Positions 12,931 through 25,306 of a stretch of DNA of 64,000 nt are shown here, one piece after another. The notes beneath the pieces were generated by a model. That model saw only the letters and a list, made by a program, of their open reading frames with translations, was not told the DNA's origin and made no database searches. Position numbers and translations under genes: made by a program. Numbering within the stretch: the first letter of the stretch is position 1; each line of letters begins with the position of its first letter. Where the stretch lies: NCBI RefSeq assembly GCF_904849725.1, contig NC_058518.1:9072147-9136146 (forward strand), written 5' to 3'. The stretch comes from Hordeum vulgare subsp. vulgare. Its lineage: Eukaryota > Streptophyta > Magnoliopsida > Poales > Poaceae.

Positions 12931-15545
12931 CCACTCACTTCTTTGGAAATACAAGTTTCTCATAAACCTTGTACAAACCCAAAATCTTTGATCATCTCAT
13001 CAAAGTCTATATTCCAACTCCGAGATGCTTGCACCAGTCCATTGAGGGATCACTGGAGCTTGCATACTTGCTAGTATCTTTAGGATCGACAAAACCTTCT
13101 GGTTGTATCACATACAATGTTTGCTCAAGGAAACCATCGAGAAAACAATGTTTTGACATCCTATGTGCAATATTTCATAAATAATGCATCAACAACTAAC
13201 ATAACTCTAACAGACTTTTAGCATCGCTACGAGTGAGAAAGTCTCATCATAGTCAACTGTTTGATCTTATCGAAAACATCTCTGCGACAAGTCGAGCTTT
13301 TCTTAATAGTGACTTATCACCATCATCGTCTGTCTTCTTTTAAAGATCCATTTTTACTCAATAGTCCTATGACCATCAAGTAGTTCTACCAAAGTCTACA
13401 CTTTGTTTTCACACATGGATCCTCTCTCGGATTTCATGGCTTCCAGCCATTTGTCGGAATCTGGGCCCACCATCGCTTTCTCCATAACTCGTAGGTTCAC
13501 TGTTGCTCAACAACATGACCTCCAAGACAGGGTTACCGTACTACTCTGCAGCAGTACGCGACCTTGTCGACCTACGAGGTTTGCAGTAACTTGATTCGAA
13601 GCTCAATGATCATCATCATCAGTTTCCACTTCAATTGGTGTAGGCGCCACATGAACAACTTCCTGCGGCCTGCTACACACTGGTTGAAGTGATGGTTCAA
13701 TAACCTCATCAAGTTCTACTACCCTCCCACTCAATTCTTTCGAGAGAAACCTTTCCTCGAGAAAGGATCCGTTTCTAGAAACAAACACTTTGCTTTCGGA
13801 TCTGAGATAGGAGATGTACCCAACTGTTTTGGATATCCTATGAAGATGCATTTATCCGCTTTGGGTTCGAGCTTATCAGACTGAAACTTTTTCACATAAG
13901 TGTCGAAACCCCAAACTTTCAAGAAACGACAGTTTAGATTTCTCTAAACCTCGGTCTATACTGTGTCATCTCAACGGAAATACGCGGTACCCTATTTAAA
14001 GTGAGTGCGGTTGTCTCTAATGCATAACCCATAAACGATAGTGGTAATTCGATAAGAGACATCATAGTATGCACCATACCAAATAGTGCGTGGCTATGAC
14101 GTTCAGACACATCATCACACTATGATGTTCCAGGTGGCATGAACTGCGAAACAACTTCCACATTGTCTTAACTGTGTACCAAAACTCGTAACTCAGATAT
14201 TCATTTCCATGATCATATCGTAGACAGTTTATCCTCTTGTTACGACGAACTTCACTCTGAAACGGAATTGAACTTTTCAACATTTTAGACTTGTGATTCA
14301 TTAAGTAAATACTCCTGTATCTACTCAAATCGTCAGTGAAGTAAGAACATAATGATATCCACTGCGTGCCTCAGCACCCATTGGACTGCATACATCAAAA
14401 TGTATCACTTCCAACAAGTTACTATCTTATTTCATCTCAATGAAAACAAGGCCTTGCTCATGTGGTATGATTCGCATGTCACTAGTGATTCGAAATCAGG
14501 TGAGTACAAAGATCCATCAACATGGAGCCTCTTCATGCAATTTATACTAACATGACTCAAGCGGCAGTGCCACAAGTAAGTGGTACTGTCATCATCAACT
14601 CGTATCTTTTGGCACCAATATCATGAACATGTGTAACACTACGATCGAGATTCAATAAACCATTGAAGGTGATTATTCAAGAAAATAGAGTAACCATTAT
14701 TCTCTTTAAATGAATAATCGTATTGCAATAAACACGATCCAATCATGTTCATGCTTAACTAAAGCACCAAATAACAATTATTTAGGTTTAACACCAATCC
14801 CGATGGTAGAGGGAGCGTGCGACGTTTGATCATATCAATCTTGGAAACACTTCCAACACGTATCGTCACCTCGCCTTTAGCTAGTCTCCGTTTATGCCGT
14901 AGCTTTCATTTCGCGTCACTAATCACTTAGCGACCGAACCGGTATCCAATACCCTCGTGCTACTAGGAGTACTAGTAAAGTACACATCAACATCATGTAT
15001 ATCAAATACACTTCTTTCGACTTTTGCCAGCCTTCTTATCTACCAAGTATCTTGAGTTGCTCCGCCTCAGTGATTGTTCCCCTCATTACAGAAGCACTTA
15101 GTCTCGGGTTTGGGTTTTATCTTGGGTCTCTTCATTAGTGCAACAACTGTTTTGCCGTTTCACGAAGTATCCCTTCTAGCCCTTGCCTTTCTTGAAACTT
15201 AGTGGTTTTACAAACCATCAACTATTGATGCTCCTTCTTGATTTCTACTTTCGCAGTGTCAAACATCGCGAATCGCTCAAGGATCATTGTATGTATCCTT
15301 GATATGTTATAGTTCATCACGAAGCTCTCACAGCTTGGTGGCAGTGACTTTGGAGAACTATCACTATCTCATCTGGAAGATTAACTCCCACTTGATTCAA
15401 GCGATTGTCGTACTCAGACAATCTGAGCACATGCTCAACGATTGAGCCTTTTCTCCTGTGCTTTGTGGACAAAGAATCTTGTCGGAGGTCTCATACCTCT
15501 TAACAAGGGCACAAGCATGAAATCACAATTTCATCTCTTTAGAAC
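12931..15545 (-). pseudogene. Degenerate gag-pol of Copia copy A
   Basis: Short stretches in changing minus-strand frames match a Copia polyprotein. A gag-like piece lies near 15350-15540. Integrase-like pieces lie at 14062-14328 (NEYLSYEFW) and 13731-13922 (GFDTYVKKFQSDKLEPKADK). An RT-like piece lies near 12969-13340. No frame is open over a full domain. Copy B carries the same pieces with the same breaks, for example one extra base near the motif that should read SVAMLKSVR. The damage therefore predates both insertions, and the element must have moved with enzymes supplied by others. Confidence 0.75.
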
Positions 15546-17087
15546 ATCACTTATGTTCCGTGACGTTTTACAACGTTTTCGGCGCCTTGCTTCTAAGCCA
15601 TTAAGTATTTTTGTACTGAACTATCGTGTAGTCATCAGAAACGTGTATGTCGGATGTTCACAGCATCCACAGACGACGCTCGAGGTGCAGCACACCGAGT
15701 GGTGCATTAAGGACATAAGCCTTCTGTGCAGCAACGAGGACAATCCTCGGTTTTACACACTCAGTCTGCAAAGTTTGCTACTATCAACTTTCAACTAAAT
15801 TTTCTCTAGGAACATATAAAACAGTAGAGCTATAGCGCAAGCTACATCGTAATTCGCAAAGACCATTAGACTATGTTCATGACAATTAGTTCAATTAATC
15901 ATATTACTTAAGAACTCCCACTCAAAAAGTACATCTCTCTAGTCATTTGAGTGGTACATGATCCAAATCCACTATCTCAAGTCCGATCATCACGTGAGTC
16001 GAGAATAGTTTCAGTGGTAAGCATCTCTATGCTAATCATATCAACTATACGATTCATGCTCGAACTTTCGGTCTCATGTGTTCCGAGGCCATGTCTGCAC
16101 ATGCTAGGCTCGTCAAGCTTAACCCGAGTGTTCCGCGTGCGCAACTGCTTTGCACCCGTTGTATGTGAACGTTGAGTCTATCACACCCGATCATCACGTG
16201 GTGTCTCGAAACGACGAACTGTAGCAACGGTGCACAGTCGGGGAGAACACAATTTCGTCTTGAAATTTTAGTGAGAGATCACCTCATAATGCTACCGTCG
16301 TTCTAAGCAAAATAAGGTGCATAAAAGGATTAACATCACATGCAATTTATAAGTGACATGATATGGCCATCATCACGTGCTTCTTGATCTCCATCACCAA
16401 AGCACCGGCACGATCTTCTTGTCACCGGCGTTACACCATGATCTCCATCATCATGATCTCCATCAACGTGTCGCCATCGGGGTTGTCGTGCTACTCATGC
16501 TATTACTACTAAAGCTACGTCCTAGCAAAATAGTAAATGCATCTGCAAGCACAAACGTTAGTTATAAAGACAACACTATGGCTCCTGCCGGTTGCCGTAC
16601 CATCGACGTGCAAGTCGATATTATCTATTACAACATAATCATCTCATACATCCAATATATCACATCACATCGTTGGCCATATCACATCACAAGCATACCC
16701 TGCAAAAACAAGTTAGACGTCCTCTAATTTTGTTGTTGCATGTTTTACGTGGTGACCATGGGTATCTAGTAGGATCGCATCTTACTTACGCAAACACCAC
16801 AACGGAGATATATGAGTTGCTATTTAACCTCATCCAAGGACCTCCTCGGTCAAATCCGATTCAACTAAAGTTGGAGAAACCGACACTTGCCAGTCATTTT
16901 TGAGCAACGGGGTTACTCGTAGCGATGAAACCAGTCTCTCGTAAGCGTACGAGTAATGTCGGTCCAAGCCGCTTCAATCCAACAATACCGCGGGATCAAG
17001 AAAAGACCAAGGAGGGCAGCAAAACGCACATCACCGTGCACAAAAACTTTTGTGTTCTACTCGAGAAGACATCTACGCATGAACCTA

Positions 17088-17100
17088 GCTCATGATGCCA
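17088..17100 (-). promoter_or_regulatory. Primer-binding site of Copia copy A
   Basis: On the minus strand, TGGCATCATGAGC follows the 5' LTR after one base. It resembles the initiator tRNA-Met site of Copia elements (TGGTATCAGAGC), with a base change and an extra base. Confidence 0.65.
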
Positions 17101-17101
17101 C

Positions 17102-18914
17102 TCTTGGAGAACGTCGCATGGGAAACAAAAATTTTCCTACGCGCACGAAGTCCTATCATGGTGATGTCCATCTACGAGAGGGGATTTCCGATCTACATAC
17201 CCTTGTAGATCGCACAGCAGAAGCATTAAGAAACGCGGTTGATGTAGTGGAACGTCCTCACGTCCCTCGATCCGCCCCGCGAACCGTCCCAGGAACCGTC
17301 CCGCGATCCGTCCCACGATCCGCTCCGATCTAGTGTCGAACGGACGGCACCTCCGCGTTCAGCACACGTACAGCTCGACGATGATCTCGGCCTTCTTGAT
17401 CCAGCAAGAGAGACGGAGAGGTAGATGAGTTCTCCGGCAGCGTGACGGCGCTCCGGAGGTTGGTGGTGATCTAATCTCAGCAGGGCTCTGCCCGAGCTCC
17501 GCAGAAACGCGATCTAGAGGAAAAACGGTGGAGGTATGTGGTCGGGCTGCCGTGGAAAAAGTTGTCTCAAATCAGCCCTAATACCTCGGTATATATAGGA
17601 GGAAGGGGGAGGGAAGAGGCAGCCTCAAACCCTCAAGGTTTGGCCGAAATTGGAGGTGGAGGAGTCCTACTCCAATCCTACTTGGAGTAGGATTCCACCT
17701 TCCCACTTGGAAACTCTTTCCACCTTGTGTTTTTTCCTTCTCAAACCTTATGGGCCTTAGTGGGAACTTATTCCAGCCCACTAGGGGCTGGTTTATCTCT
17801 TCCCATAGCCCATGAGACCCCTTGGGGCGTGACACCCCTCCCGATGGTCCCCGGCACCCCTCCCGGCACTCCCGGTACACTACCGATGAGCCCGAAACTT
17901 TTCCGGTGACCAAAACAGGACTTCCTATATATCAATCTTTACCTCCGGACCATTCCGGAGCTCCTCGTGACGTCCTGGATCTCATCCGAGACTCCGAACA
18001 ACATTCGGTAACCAACCATATAACTCAAATACGCATAAAACAACGTCGAACCTTAAGTGTGCAGACCCTGCGGGTTCGAGAACTATGTAGACATGACCTG
18101 ATTTACTCCTCGGTCAATATCCAATAGCGGGACCTGGATGCCCATATTGGATCCTACATATTCTCCGAAGATCTTATCGGTTGAACCTCAGTGTCAAGGA
18201 TTCATATAATCCCGTATGTCATTCCCTTTGTCCTTCGGTATGTTACTTGCCCGAGATTCGATCGTCAGTATCGGCATACCTATTTCAATCTCGTTTACCA
18301 GCAAGTCTCTTTACTCGTTCCGTAATACAAGATCCCGTGACTTACACTAAGTCACATTGCTTGCAAGGCTTGTGTGTGATGTTGTATTACCGAGTGGGCC
18401 CCGAGATACCTCTCCGTCACACGGAGTGACAAATCCCAGTCTCGATCCATACTAACTCAACGAACACTTTCGTAGATACCTATAGAGCATCTTTATAGTC
18501 ACCCAGTTACGTTGCGACGTTTGATACACACAAAGCATTCCTCCGGTGTTAGTGAGTTATATGATCTCATGGTCATAGGAACAAATACTTGACACGCAGA
18601 AAACAGTAGCAACAAAATGACACGATCAACATGCTACCTCTATTAGTTTGGGTCTAGTCCATCACATGATTCTCCTAATGATGTGATCCCGTTATCAAGT
18701 GACAACACTTGCCTATGGCGAGGAAACCTTGACCATCTTTGATCAACGAGCTAGTCAACTAGAGGCTTACTAGGGACAGTTTTTTGTCTATGTATCCACA
18801 CAAGTATTGTGTTTCCAATCAATACAATTATAGCATGGATAACAAACGATTATCATGAACTAAGAAATATAATAATAACTAATTTATTATTTCCTCTAGG
18901 GCATATTTCCAACA
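17102..18914 (-). repeat. 5' LTR of Copia copy A
   Basis: This is the same 1813-bp length as its partner at 10303-12115. It ends in AAGA on the minus strand, like the other LTR. It abuts the duplicated target ggagc at 18915-18919. Confidence 0.88.
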
Positions 18915-18919
18915 GGAGC

Positions 18920-20172
18920 CCATAAGGGCCCACTCCGCCACCAGGGGGAAGCGGCGGTGGGCAAGCTTGTGGCTTCCCTGGCCGCCTCCTGACCTAGGTT
19001 TTGCGCCTATATATTCCCAAATATTCCGCAAAAAATCAGGGGAGCCTCGAAAATACTTTTCCACCGCCGCAAGCTTCCGTTTCCGCGAGATCTCATCTGG
19101 AGACCCTTCCCGGCGCCCTGCCGGAGGGGACTTTGGAGGTGGAGGGCTTCTTCATCATCATCATCGCCCCTCCAATGACTCGTGACTAGTTCACTTCAGA
19201 CCTACGGGTCCGTAGTTAGTAGCTAGATGGCTTCTTCTCTCTCTTGGATCTTCAATACAAAGTTCTCCATGATCTTCATGGAGATCTATCCGATGTAATC
19301 TTCTTTGGTGGTGTGTTTGTCGAGATCCGATGAATTGTGGACTTGTGATCAGATTATCTATGATATATATTTGAGTCTTTGCTGATTTCTTATATGCATG
19401 ATTTGATATCCTTGTAAGTCTCTCCGAGTCTTGGGTTTTGTTTGGCCAACTAGATCTATGATTCTTGCAATGGGAGAAGTGCTTGGTTTTGGGTTCTACC
19501 ATGTGGTGACCTTTCCCAGTGACAGTAGGGGCAGCAAGGCACACATCAAGCAGTTGCCATCAAGATGGGGTTTTATCATTGTTTTGAGATTATCCCTCTA
19601 CATCATGTCATCTTGCTTAAGGCGTTACTCTGTTCTTATGGACTTAATACACTAGATTCATGTTGGATAGCGGTCGATGTGTGGAGTAATAGTAGTAGAT
19701 GAAGAAAGTATCGGTCTACTTGTTTCGGACGTGATGCCTATAGAAATAATCATTGCATAGATATCGTCACGACTCTGCACAGTTCTATCAATTGCTCGGC
19801 AGTAATTTGTTCACCCACTGTCTACTTGCTTTCATGAGAGAAGCCACTAGTAAACACTACGGCCCCCGGGTCTATTCACATCCATCGTTTACAACTCTGC
19901 TTTTACTTTGCTTTGTTACTTTGTTACTTTCAGTTCTCACTTGGCAAACAATCTATAAGGGATTGACAACCCCTTCATAGCGTTGGGTGCAAGCTTTTGT
20001 GTTTGTGCAGGTTGGTGAGATACTCTTCCGCCGGATTGATACCTTGGTTCTCAAACTGAGGGAAATACTTACCGCCGCTGTGCTACATCACCGTTTCCGC
20101 TTCGAGGGAATACCAACGTGTCGTAGTAGGAGTATTTCTCGCACAATTGCCAGGGGTACACAGCAAACATCA
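18920..20172 (+). repeat. 3' LTR of the gag-protease element, second part
   Basis: The LTR resumes at its hairpin (18920-18973), which copy A hit at the 5' foot. It continues through a TATA-like cctatatattccc (about 19005-19017) to the end AACATCA. The host integrase resumes at atgcc (20173). Confidence 0.88.
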
Positions 20173-21195
20173 ATGCCTATGAACTATTCACTTGTCATTG
20201 AACCAATGTGGGGCTTTGATTATATGGGACCCTTCCCGAGTTTCAATGGGTATACTCACATCTTAGTTGTTGTGGATTACGTTACTAAGTGAGTAGAAGC
20301 TATCCCCACTAAAAATGCGGATCACCACACCTCTATTAAGATCCTTAAAGAAGTCATATTCCCAAGATTTGGAGTCCCTAGATACTTGATGACTGATGGC
20401 GGTTCACACTTCATTCATGGTGTTTTCCGCAAGATGCTAGCTAAGTATGATGTCAACCATAGAGTTGCATCTCCTTATCATCCTCAGTCCAGTGGTCAAG
20501 TTGAGTTGAGTAATAGGGAGACCAAGTTGATCCTACAAAACACCGTCAATAGATCTCGAAAGAACTGGTCAAGCAAACTTGACGATGCACTCTGGGCTTA
20601 TAGGACTGCTTATAAGAATTCCATGGGCACGTCACCGTATAAAATGGTTTACGGTAAGGCCTGTCATTTACCTCTTGAGCTGGAACACAAAGCTTATTGG
20701 GCAATCAAAGAGCTCAACTTTGATTTCAAACTTGCCGACGAGAAGCGGTTGTTTGATATCAGCTCGTTAGATGAATGGAGAGCCCAGGCATATGAGAACG
20801 CCAGGTTGTTCAAGGAAAAGGTTAAGAGATGGCACGACAAACGAATACAGAAACGAGAGTTCAATGTAGGTGATTATGTCTTGCTATACAATTCTCGTTT
20901 GAGATTCTTTGCAGGAAAGCTTCTCTCTAAATGGGAAGGTCCCTATGTTGTCGAGGAAGTATATCGTTCCGGTGCCATCAAAATCAATAACATGGAAGGA
21001 AATTTTCCTAGAGTGGTAAATGGGCAAAGAATCAAGCATTACATCTCTGGTACTTCCATAAATGTTGAGACCAATATCATCAATGTCATAACTCCACAGG
21101 AATACATAAGGGATGTTTATCAGCCTGTTTCAGACCTTGAAAATGAAGATGTATCTGCTTCGGCAAGAAATTGGACTCCGATACTTTTCCAATAG
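20173..21195 (+). pseudogene. Athila-like integrase, catalytic core and C-terminus
   Basis: This continues the integrase cut at 3523. The DDE triad is visible: Asp in MWGFDYMGPFP, Asp in LMTDGGSHF, and Glu in SGQVELSNRE. A TGA stop lies at 20290-20292, probably a Trp codon changed. The frame is then open from about 20293 to the stop at 21193-21195. The C-terminal part contains a basic, chromodomain-free tail with FNVGDYVLLYNSRLRFFAGK and LSKWEGPYVV, typical of Gypsy integrases. The gene is inactive because of the stop and the 16.6-kb insertion. Confidence 0.88.
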
Positions 21196-21478
21196 GAAAT
21201 TTCCTCAGTTTTGGAATTTTTGGAAAATTAGAAAAATAAAAAGCAGTCCGGAGAGCAAACGAGGGAGCCACAAGGGCCCACTCCGCCACCACCCCCTAGT
21301 GGCGGTGGGCAAGCTTGTGGGCACCTCGTGTGCCTCCTGGACTCCGTTTTCTTGTGGAGGACTCCTTCTGGCCCAGAAAAAAATCAATATATAGTCGCCC
21401 GAAGGTTTTGATCTCCGTATCGCGTAGTTTTCCTCTGTTTTTGTTTCGAGCTTGTTTCTGCCGCAGATCTAGATCATC
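21196..21478 (+). promoter_or_regulatory. LTR-like promoter cassette inside the Athila element
   Basis: After the integrase stop there is a GC-rich hairpin at 21268-21320 (CCACAAG and CCGCCAC pair with GTGGCGG and CTTGTGG). A run aaaaaaatc and a TATA-like aatatatag follow (about 21379-21394), and then a leader up to the ATG at 21479. The same order, hairpin then TATA, occurs in the two Gypsy LTRs of this window (3794-3891 and 31486-31580). I infer an internal promoter for the downstream ORF; the sequence alone cannot show activity. Confidence 0.5.
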
Positions 21479-21994
21479 ATGACTTCCCCAAACGCTCCTA
21501 AGAACAAGATCTTCGAGAAGGTCATCAATCCCTACCTCACGGAAGTGCTGAAACACCCTCAATCTATCAAGATGAGCGAGGGGATGTTGCACATCCGTGA
21601 TGTTGAGGGGCCTAAGAAGACCGTAAGCGTGGAGACGAGGCTCGAAGCAATGGAGCAACAAGTCTTCAAGTGCCAAGGGATGGTGGAGCGTGGACTCAAC
21701 GCCAACCACAAGATGATCACGGAGGTCACTAGCAATCACAAGATGGATGCCATTGATATTGGGAAACACCTCTCCAGGCTCTACGATAGGGTTGACCAAC
21801 TTCAGGGCCAGATCTATGACCTGCAGAATCAAAACTATGAGTATGAGTACAGATTTAAATCAATAAGGTTGGCTGCAGATTTGAGGATTTCGGTGACTCT
21901 TTCATCCTGCCATGATGGAGCACCTCTTCCTTGGAAGACGGAGGATCAGACTACTCCAACAACACCACCATCACCACCAAAGGAAGACAACTAA
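21479..21994 (+). CDS. Extra ORF of the Athila-like element, coiled-coil protein
   Basis: This is an intact 171-residue frame starting MTSPNAPKNKIFEK. Residues ~45-125 show heptad-like spacing of hydrophobic residues (VETRLEAMEQQVF, LSRLYDRVDQLQGQIYDLQ), which suggests a coiled coil. The C-terminus is Pro/Thr-rich (TTPTTPPSPP). There is no signal peptide or membrane segment, so it is not a classical envelope-like protein, although it sits in the place where Athila elements carry their env-like ORF. It is undamaged while gag-pol in the same copy has many breaks. A 283-bp spacer with promoter-like signals separates it from integrase. The function is unknown. Confidence 0.6.
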   Translation: MTSPNAPKNKIFEKVINPYLTEVLKHPQSIKMSEGMLHIRDVEGPKKTVSVETRLEAMEQQVFKCQGMVERGLNANHKMITEVTSNHKMDAIDIGKHLSRLYDRVDQLQGQIYDLQNQNYEYEYRFKSIRLAADLRISVTLSSCHDGAPLPWKTEDQTTPTTPPSPPKEDN

Positions 21995-23479
21995 ACATTG
22001 GTATGGGCAATCCCCTTGGCTTCTGCCAAGCTTGGGGGAGTTGCCCTGGTATCATATCACCTTTATATCTTTTGCTTTTACCTTTGTTTTAGTTCTTTCC
22101 TTTTCAGTTTTCATTTCTTGTCTTAGAGGAATAAGTCTTTAGTTTTTAGTTTGAGTCTTTTGCTTTTGTCTCTTCCCCGATGTATTCGAGCTTACGAGCT
22201 ATATAATAAAGAGTGTCTTAGTCAAGGGCTTTGCTTTGTGCCATGATCAATAGTATGAAAAGAACGATAGCATGAAAGATCATGAGACGATCTTATGGAT
22301 AGTGATAACTTCACATATGACAAGTATGATGATTGAAACTTGTTGAGAATAAATCAACATAGACCTCAGTCATTGTTGCAATTAATAAGAAGTAATAAGG
22401 AAAGAGAGGTTCGCATATAAATATATCATCTTAGACACTTTTTACAATTGTGAGCACTCACCAAACTATTACATGCCTAGGAGTAGATGTTGGACAAGGA
22501 AGACAACATAATGAATTGTGTTTGCTTGGTTCCAAACAATGTTATATGATTAGAGATCCCTTAGCATCTGACGATTGCTTCGACCTCATATTAGCCAAAA
22601 CTCATGCACCAAGTAGAGATACTACTTGTGCATCCATAAACCTCCAACCAGTTTTGCCATGAGAGTCCACCATACCTACCTATGGGTTGAATAAGATCCT
22701 TCAAGTAAGTTGTCATCGGTGCAAGCAATAAAAAATGCTCTCTAATATGTATGATCTATTAGTGTGTGGAAAATAAGCTTTGTATGAACCTGTGGTGAGG
22801 AAGACATAAAAGCGACAGACTGCATAATAAAGTTCTTTATCACAGGAGGCAATATAAAGTGACGTTCCTCCGCACTAATAGGACACGCATTCAAACCTCA
22901 AAAGCGCATGACAACCTTTGCTTCCCTCTGCGAAGGGCCTATCTTGTACCTTTACTTTTTACCCTTGTAAGAGTCATGGTGATCTTCACCAATTCCCTTT
23001 TTGCCTTTGTCTTGGCTACCGTCACATGCTTGGGAAAGATCTATATTCTTATATCAACTTGGAGTTGAGTACTCATGTTTTATTGTTGTTGACTTTACCC
23101 ATGAGGTAAATGGTTGGGAGGCAAAACTATAAGCCCCTATCTTCCTCTGTGTCCAGCTGAAACTTTGACACCATGAGTACCACGTGAGTTGTAAGAATTG
23201 TGGAAAACGAAATAGATGATAGAGTATGTGGGTTTGCCTCACAAGCTCTTATTTGACTCTTTCTGATGTTGTGATAAATTGCAATTGCTTCAATGACTAT
23301 GGACTATTGTTGGTTACTTCTCGGTAAGGTTTTGCTTCATGCTTTGCTTTGTGAAGGAATTGTTACTTTCCCATAAAAATCTTTATGATGAATTGATGTT
23401 CTATGTGTGATCATGATGCCCTCATGTGCGTATTATGTTTTATCGACACCTTCGTCCCTCAACATGTGGACATGCTTAT
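21995..23479 (+). other. Non-coding 3' region of the Athila-like element
   Basis: No gene is visible. A polypurine-like motif caagcttgggggagtt lies at 22027-22042, far from the LTR, and copies the true tract at 31192-31206. The region ends at cttat (23475-23479), the target of Copia copy B. Confidence 0.65.
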
Positions 23480-25292
23480 TGTTGGAAATATGCCCTAGAG
23501 GCAATAATAAATTAGTTATTATTATATTTCTTAGTTCATGATAATCGTTTATTATCCATGCTATAATTGTATTGATTGGAAACACAATACTTGTGTGGAT
23601 ACATAGACAAAACACTGTCCCTAGTAAGCCTCTAGTTGACTAGCTCGTTGATCAAAGATGGTCAAGGTTTCCTAGCCATAGGCAAGTGTTGTCACTTGAT
23701 AACGGGATCACATCATTAGGAGAATCATGTGATGGACTAGACCCAAACTAATAGACGTAGCATGTTGATCGTGTCATTTTGTTGCTACTGTTTTCTGCGT
23801 GTCAAGTATTTGTTCCTATGACCATGAGATCATATAACTCACGGACACCGGAGGAATGCTTTGTGTGTATCAAACGTCGCAACGTAACTGGGTGACTATA
23901 AAGATTCTCTACAGGTATCTCCGAAGGTGTTCGTTGAGTTAGTATGGATCAAGACTGGGATTTGTCACTCCGTGTGACGGAGAGGTATCTCGGGGCCCAC
24001 TCGTTAATACTACATCACACACAAGCCTTGCAAGCAATGTAACTTAATGTAAGTTGCGGGATCTTGTATTACGGAACGAGTAAAGAGACTTGCCGGTAAA
24101 CGAGATTGAAATAGGTATGCGGATACTGACGATCGAATCTCGGGCAAGTAACATACCGAAGGACAAAGGGAATGACATACGGGATTATATGAATCCTTGG
24201 CACTGAGGTTCAAACGATAAGATCTTCGTAGAATATGTAGGATCCAATATGGGCATCCAGGTCCCGCTATTGGATATTGACCGAGGAGTCTCTCGGGTCA
24301 TGTCTACATAGTTCTCGAACCCGTAGGGTCTGCACACTTAAGGTTCGACGTTGTTTTATGCGTATTTGAGTTATATGGTTGGTTACCGAATGTTGTTCGG
24401 AGTCCCGGATGAGATCACGGACGTCACGAGGGTTTCCGGAATAGTCCGGAAACGAAGGTTGATATATAGGATGACCTCATTTGATTACCGGAAGGTTTTC
24501 GGAGTTACCGGGAATGTACCGGGAATGACGAATGGGTTCCGGGAGTTCACCGGGGGGGCAACCAACCCCGGGGAAGCCCATAGGCCTTGAGGGTGGCACA
24601 CCAGCCCTTAGTGGGCTGGTGGGACAGCCCAAAAGGGCTCTATGCGCCAAGAAGAGAAAATCAAGAGAAAAAAAAGAGAGGAGGAGGTGGGAAGGAAGGG
24701 GGACTCCCTCCCACCAAACCAAGTCCAACTCGGTTTGGGGGGGGAGTCCTCCCCCCTTGGACTCGGCCGACCCCCTTGGGGCTCCTTGAGCCCGAAGGCA
24801 AGGTCCCCTCCCTCCCACCTATATATACGGAGGTTTTAGGGCTGATTTGAGACGATTTTTCCACGGCAGCCCGACCACATACCTCCACAGTTTTTCCTCT
24901 AGATCGCGTTTCCGCGGAGCTCGGGCGGAGCCCTGCTGAGACAAGGTCATCACCAACCTCCGGAGCGCCGTCACGCTGCCGGAGAACTCTTCTACCTCTC
25001 CGTCTCTCTTGCTGGATCAAGAAGGCCGAGATCATCGTCGAGTTGTACGTGTGCTGAACGCGGAGGTGCCGTCCGTTCGGTACTAGATCGTGGGACTGAT
25101 CGCGGGATTGTTCGCGGGGCGGATCGAGGGACGTGAGGACGTTCCACTACATCAACCGCGTTCTCTAACGCTTCTGCTGTACGATCTACAAGGGTACGTA
25201 GATCACTCATCCCCTCTCGTAGATGGACATCACCATGATAGGTCTTCGTGCGCGTAGGAAATTTTTTGTTTCCCATGCGACGTTCCCCAACA
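23480..25292 (+). repeat. 5' LTR of Copia copy B
   Basis: It runs from TGTTGGAAAT to CCCCAACA. A TATA box, cctatatatacgg, lies near 24820-24832, so transcription would start about 30 bases later. Its middle part (about 24400-24800) differs clearly from copy A while both ends are alike, as expected for a fast-changing U3 region. Confidence 0.88.
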
Positions 25293-25293
25293 G

Positions 25294-25306
25294 TGGCATC
25301 ATGAGC
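25294..25306 (+). promoter_or_regulatory. Primer-binding site of Copia copy B
   Basis: TGGCATCATGAGC stands one base after the LTR end. It is identical to the site of copy A and related to the initiator tRNA-Met site of Copia elements. Confidence 0.65.

Larger units (their letters stand above)
10303..18914 (-). mobile_element. Copia LTR retrotransposon copy A (Angela/BARE-like), minus strand
   Basis: Two 1813-bp LTRs (10303-12115 and 17102-18914) flank a 5-kb internal part, and ggagc is duplicated at both ends (10298-10302, 18915-18919). On the minus strand the LTR begins TGTTGGAAATATGCCC, the hallmark start of BARE/WIS/Angela LTRs. The internal part has remnants of gag (about 15350-15540), integrase (about 13700-14330) and RT (about 12960-13350) in the Copia order, all out of frame. 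I counted about 15 differences between the LTRs, so it is a young insertion. It lies in the 3' LTR of the gag-protease element. Confidence 0.9.
3524..20172 (+). mobile_element. gag-protease-only Gypsy element, Sabrina-like, nested in the integrase
   Basis: The element starts with TGGTACGTCTC (TGATACGTCTC in its other LTR), ends with AACATCA, and is flanked by the direct repeat atgcc (3519-3523 and 20173-20177). The 5' LTR (3524-5056) has 1533 bp. The 3' LTR is 10034-20172, interrupted by a Copia element. The primer site matches tRNA-Asp as in Athila elements. The coding part (5291-7365) carries only gag and protease. The next 2.7 kb up to the polypurine tract hold no RT, RNase H or integrase, so it must have used enzymes from a partner. 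By eye the two LTRs differ at roughly 40 of ~1520 positions. The family name Sabrina is a recognition guess. Confidence 0.88.

Noticed and set aside
16377..16903. Frames of 100-116 codons in Copia copy A, plus strand
   Set aside because: They lie antisense in the leader of a retrotransposon, and the mirrored frames in copy B are shifted or broken.
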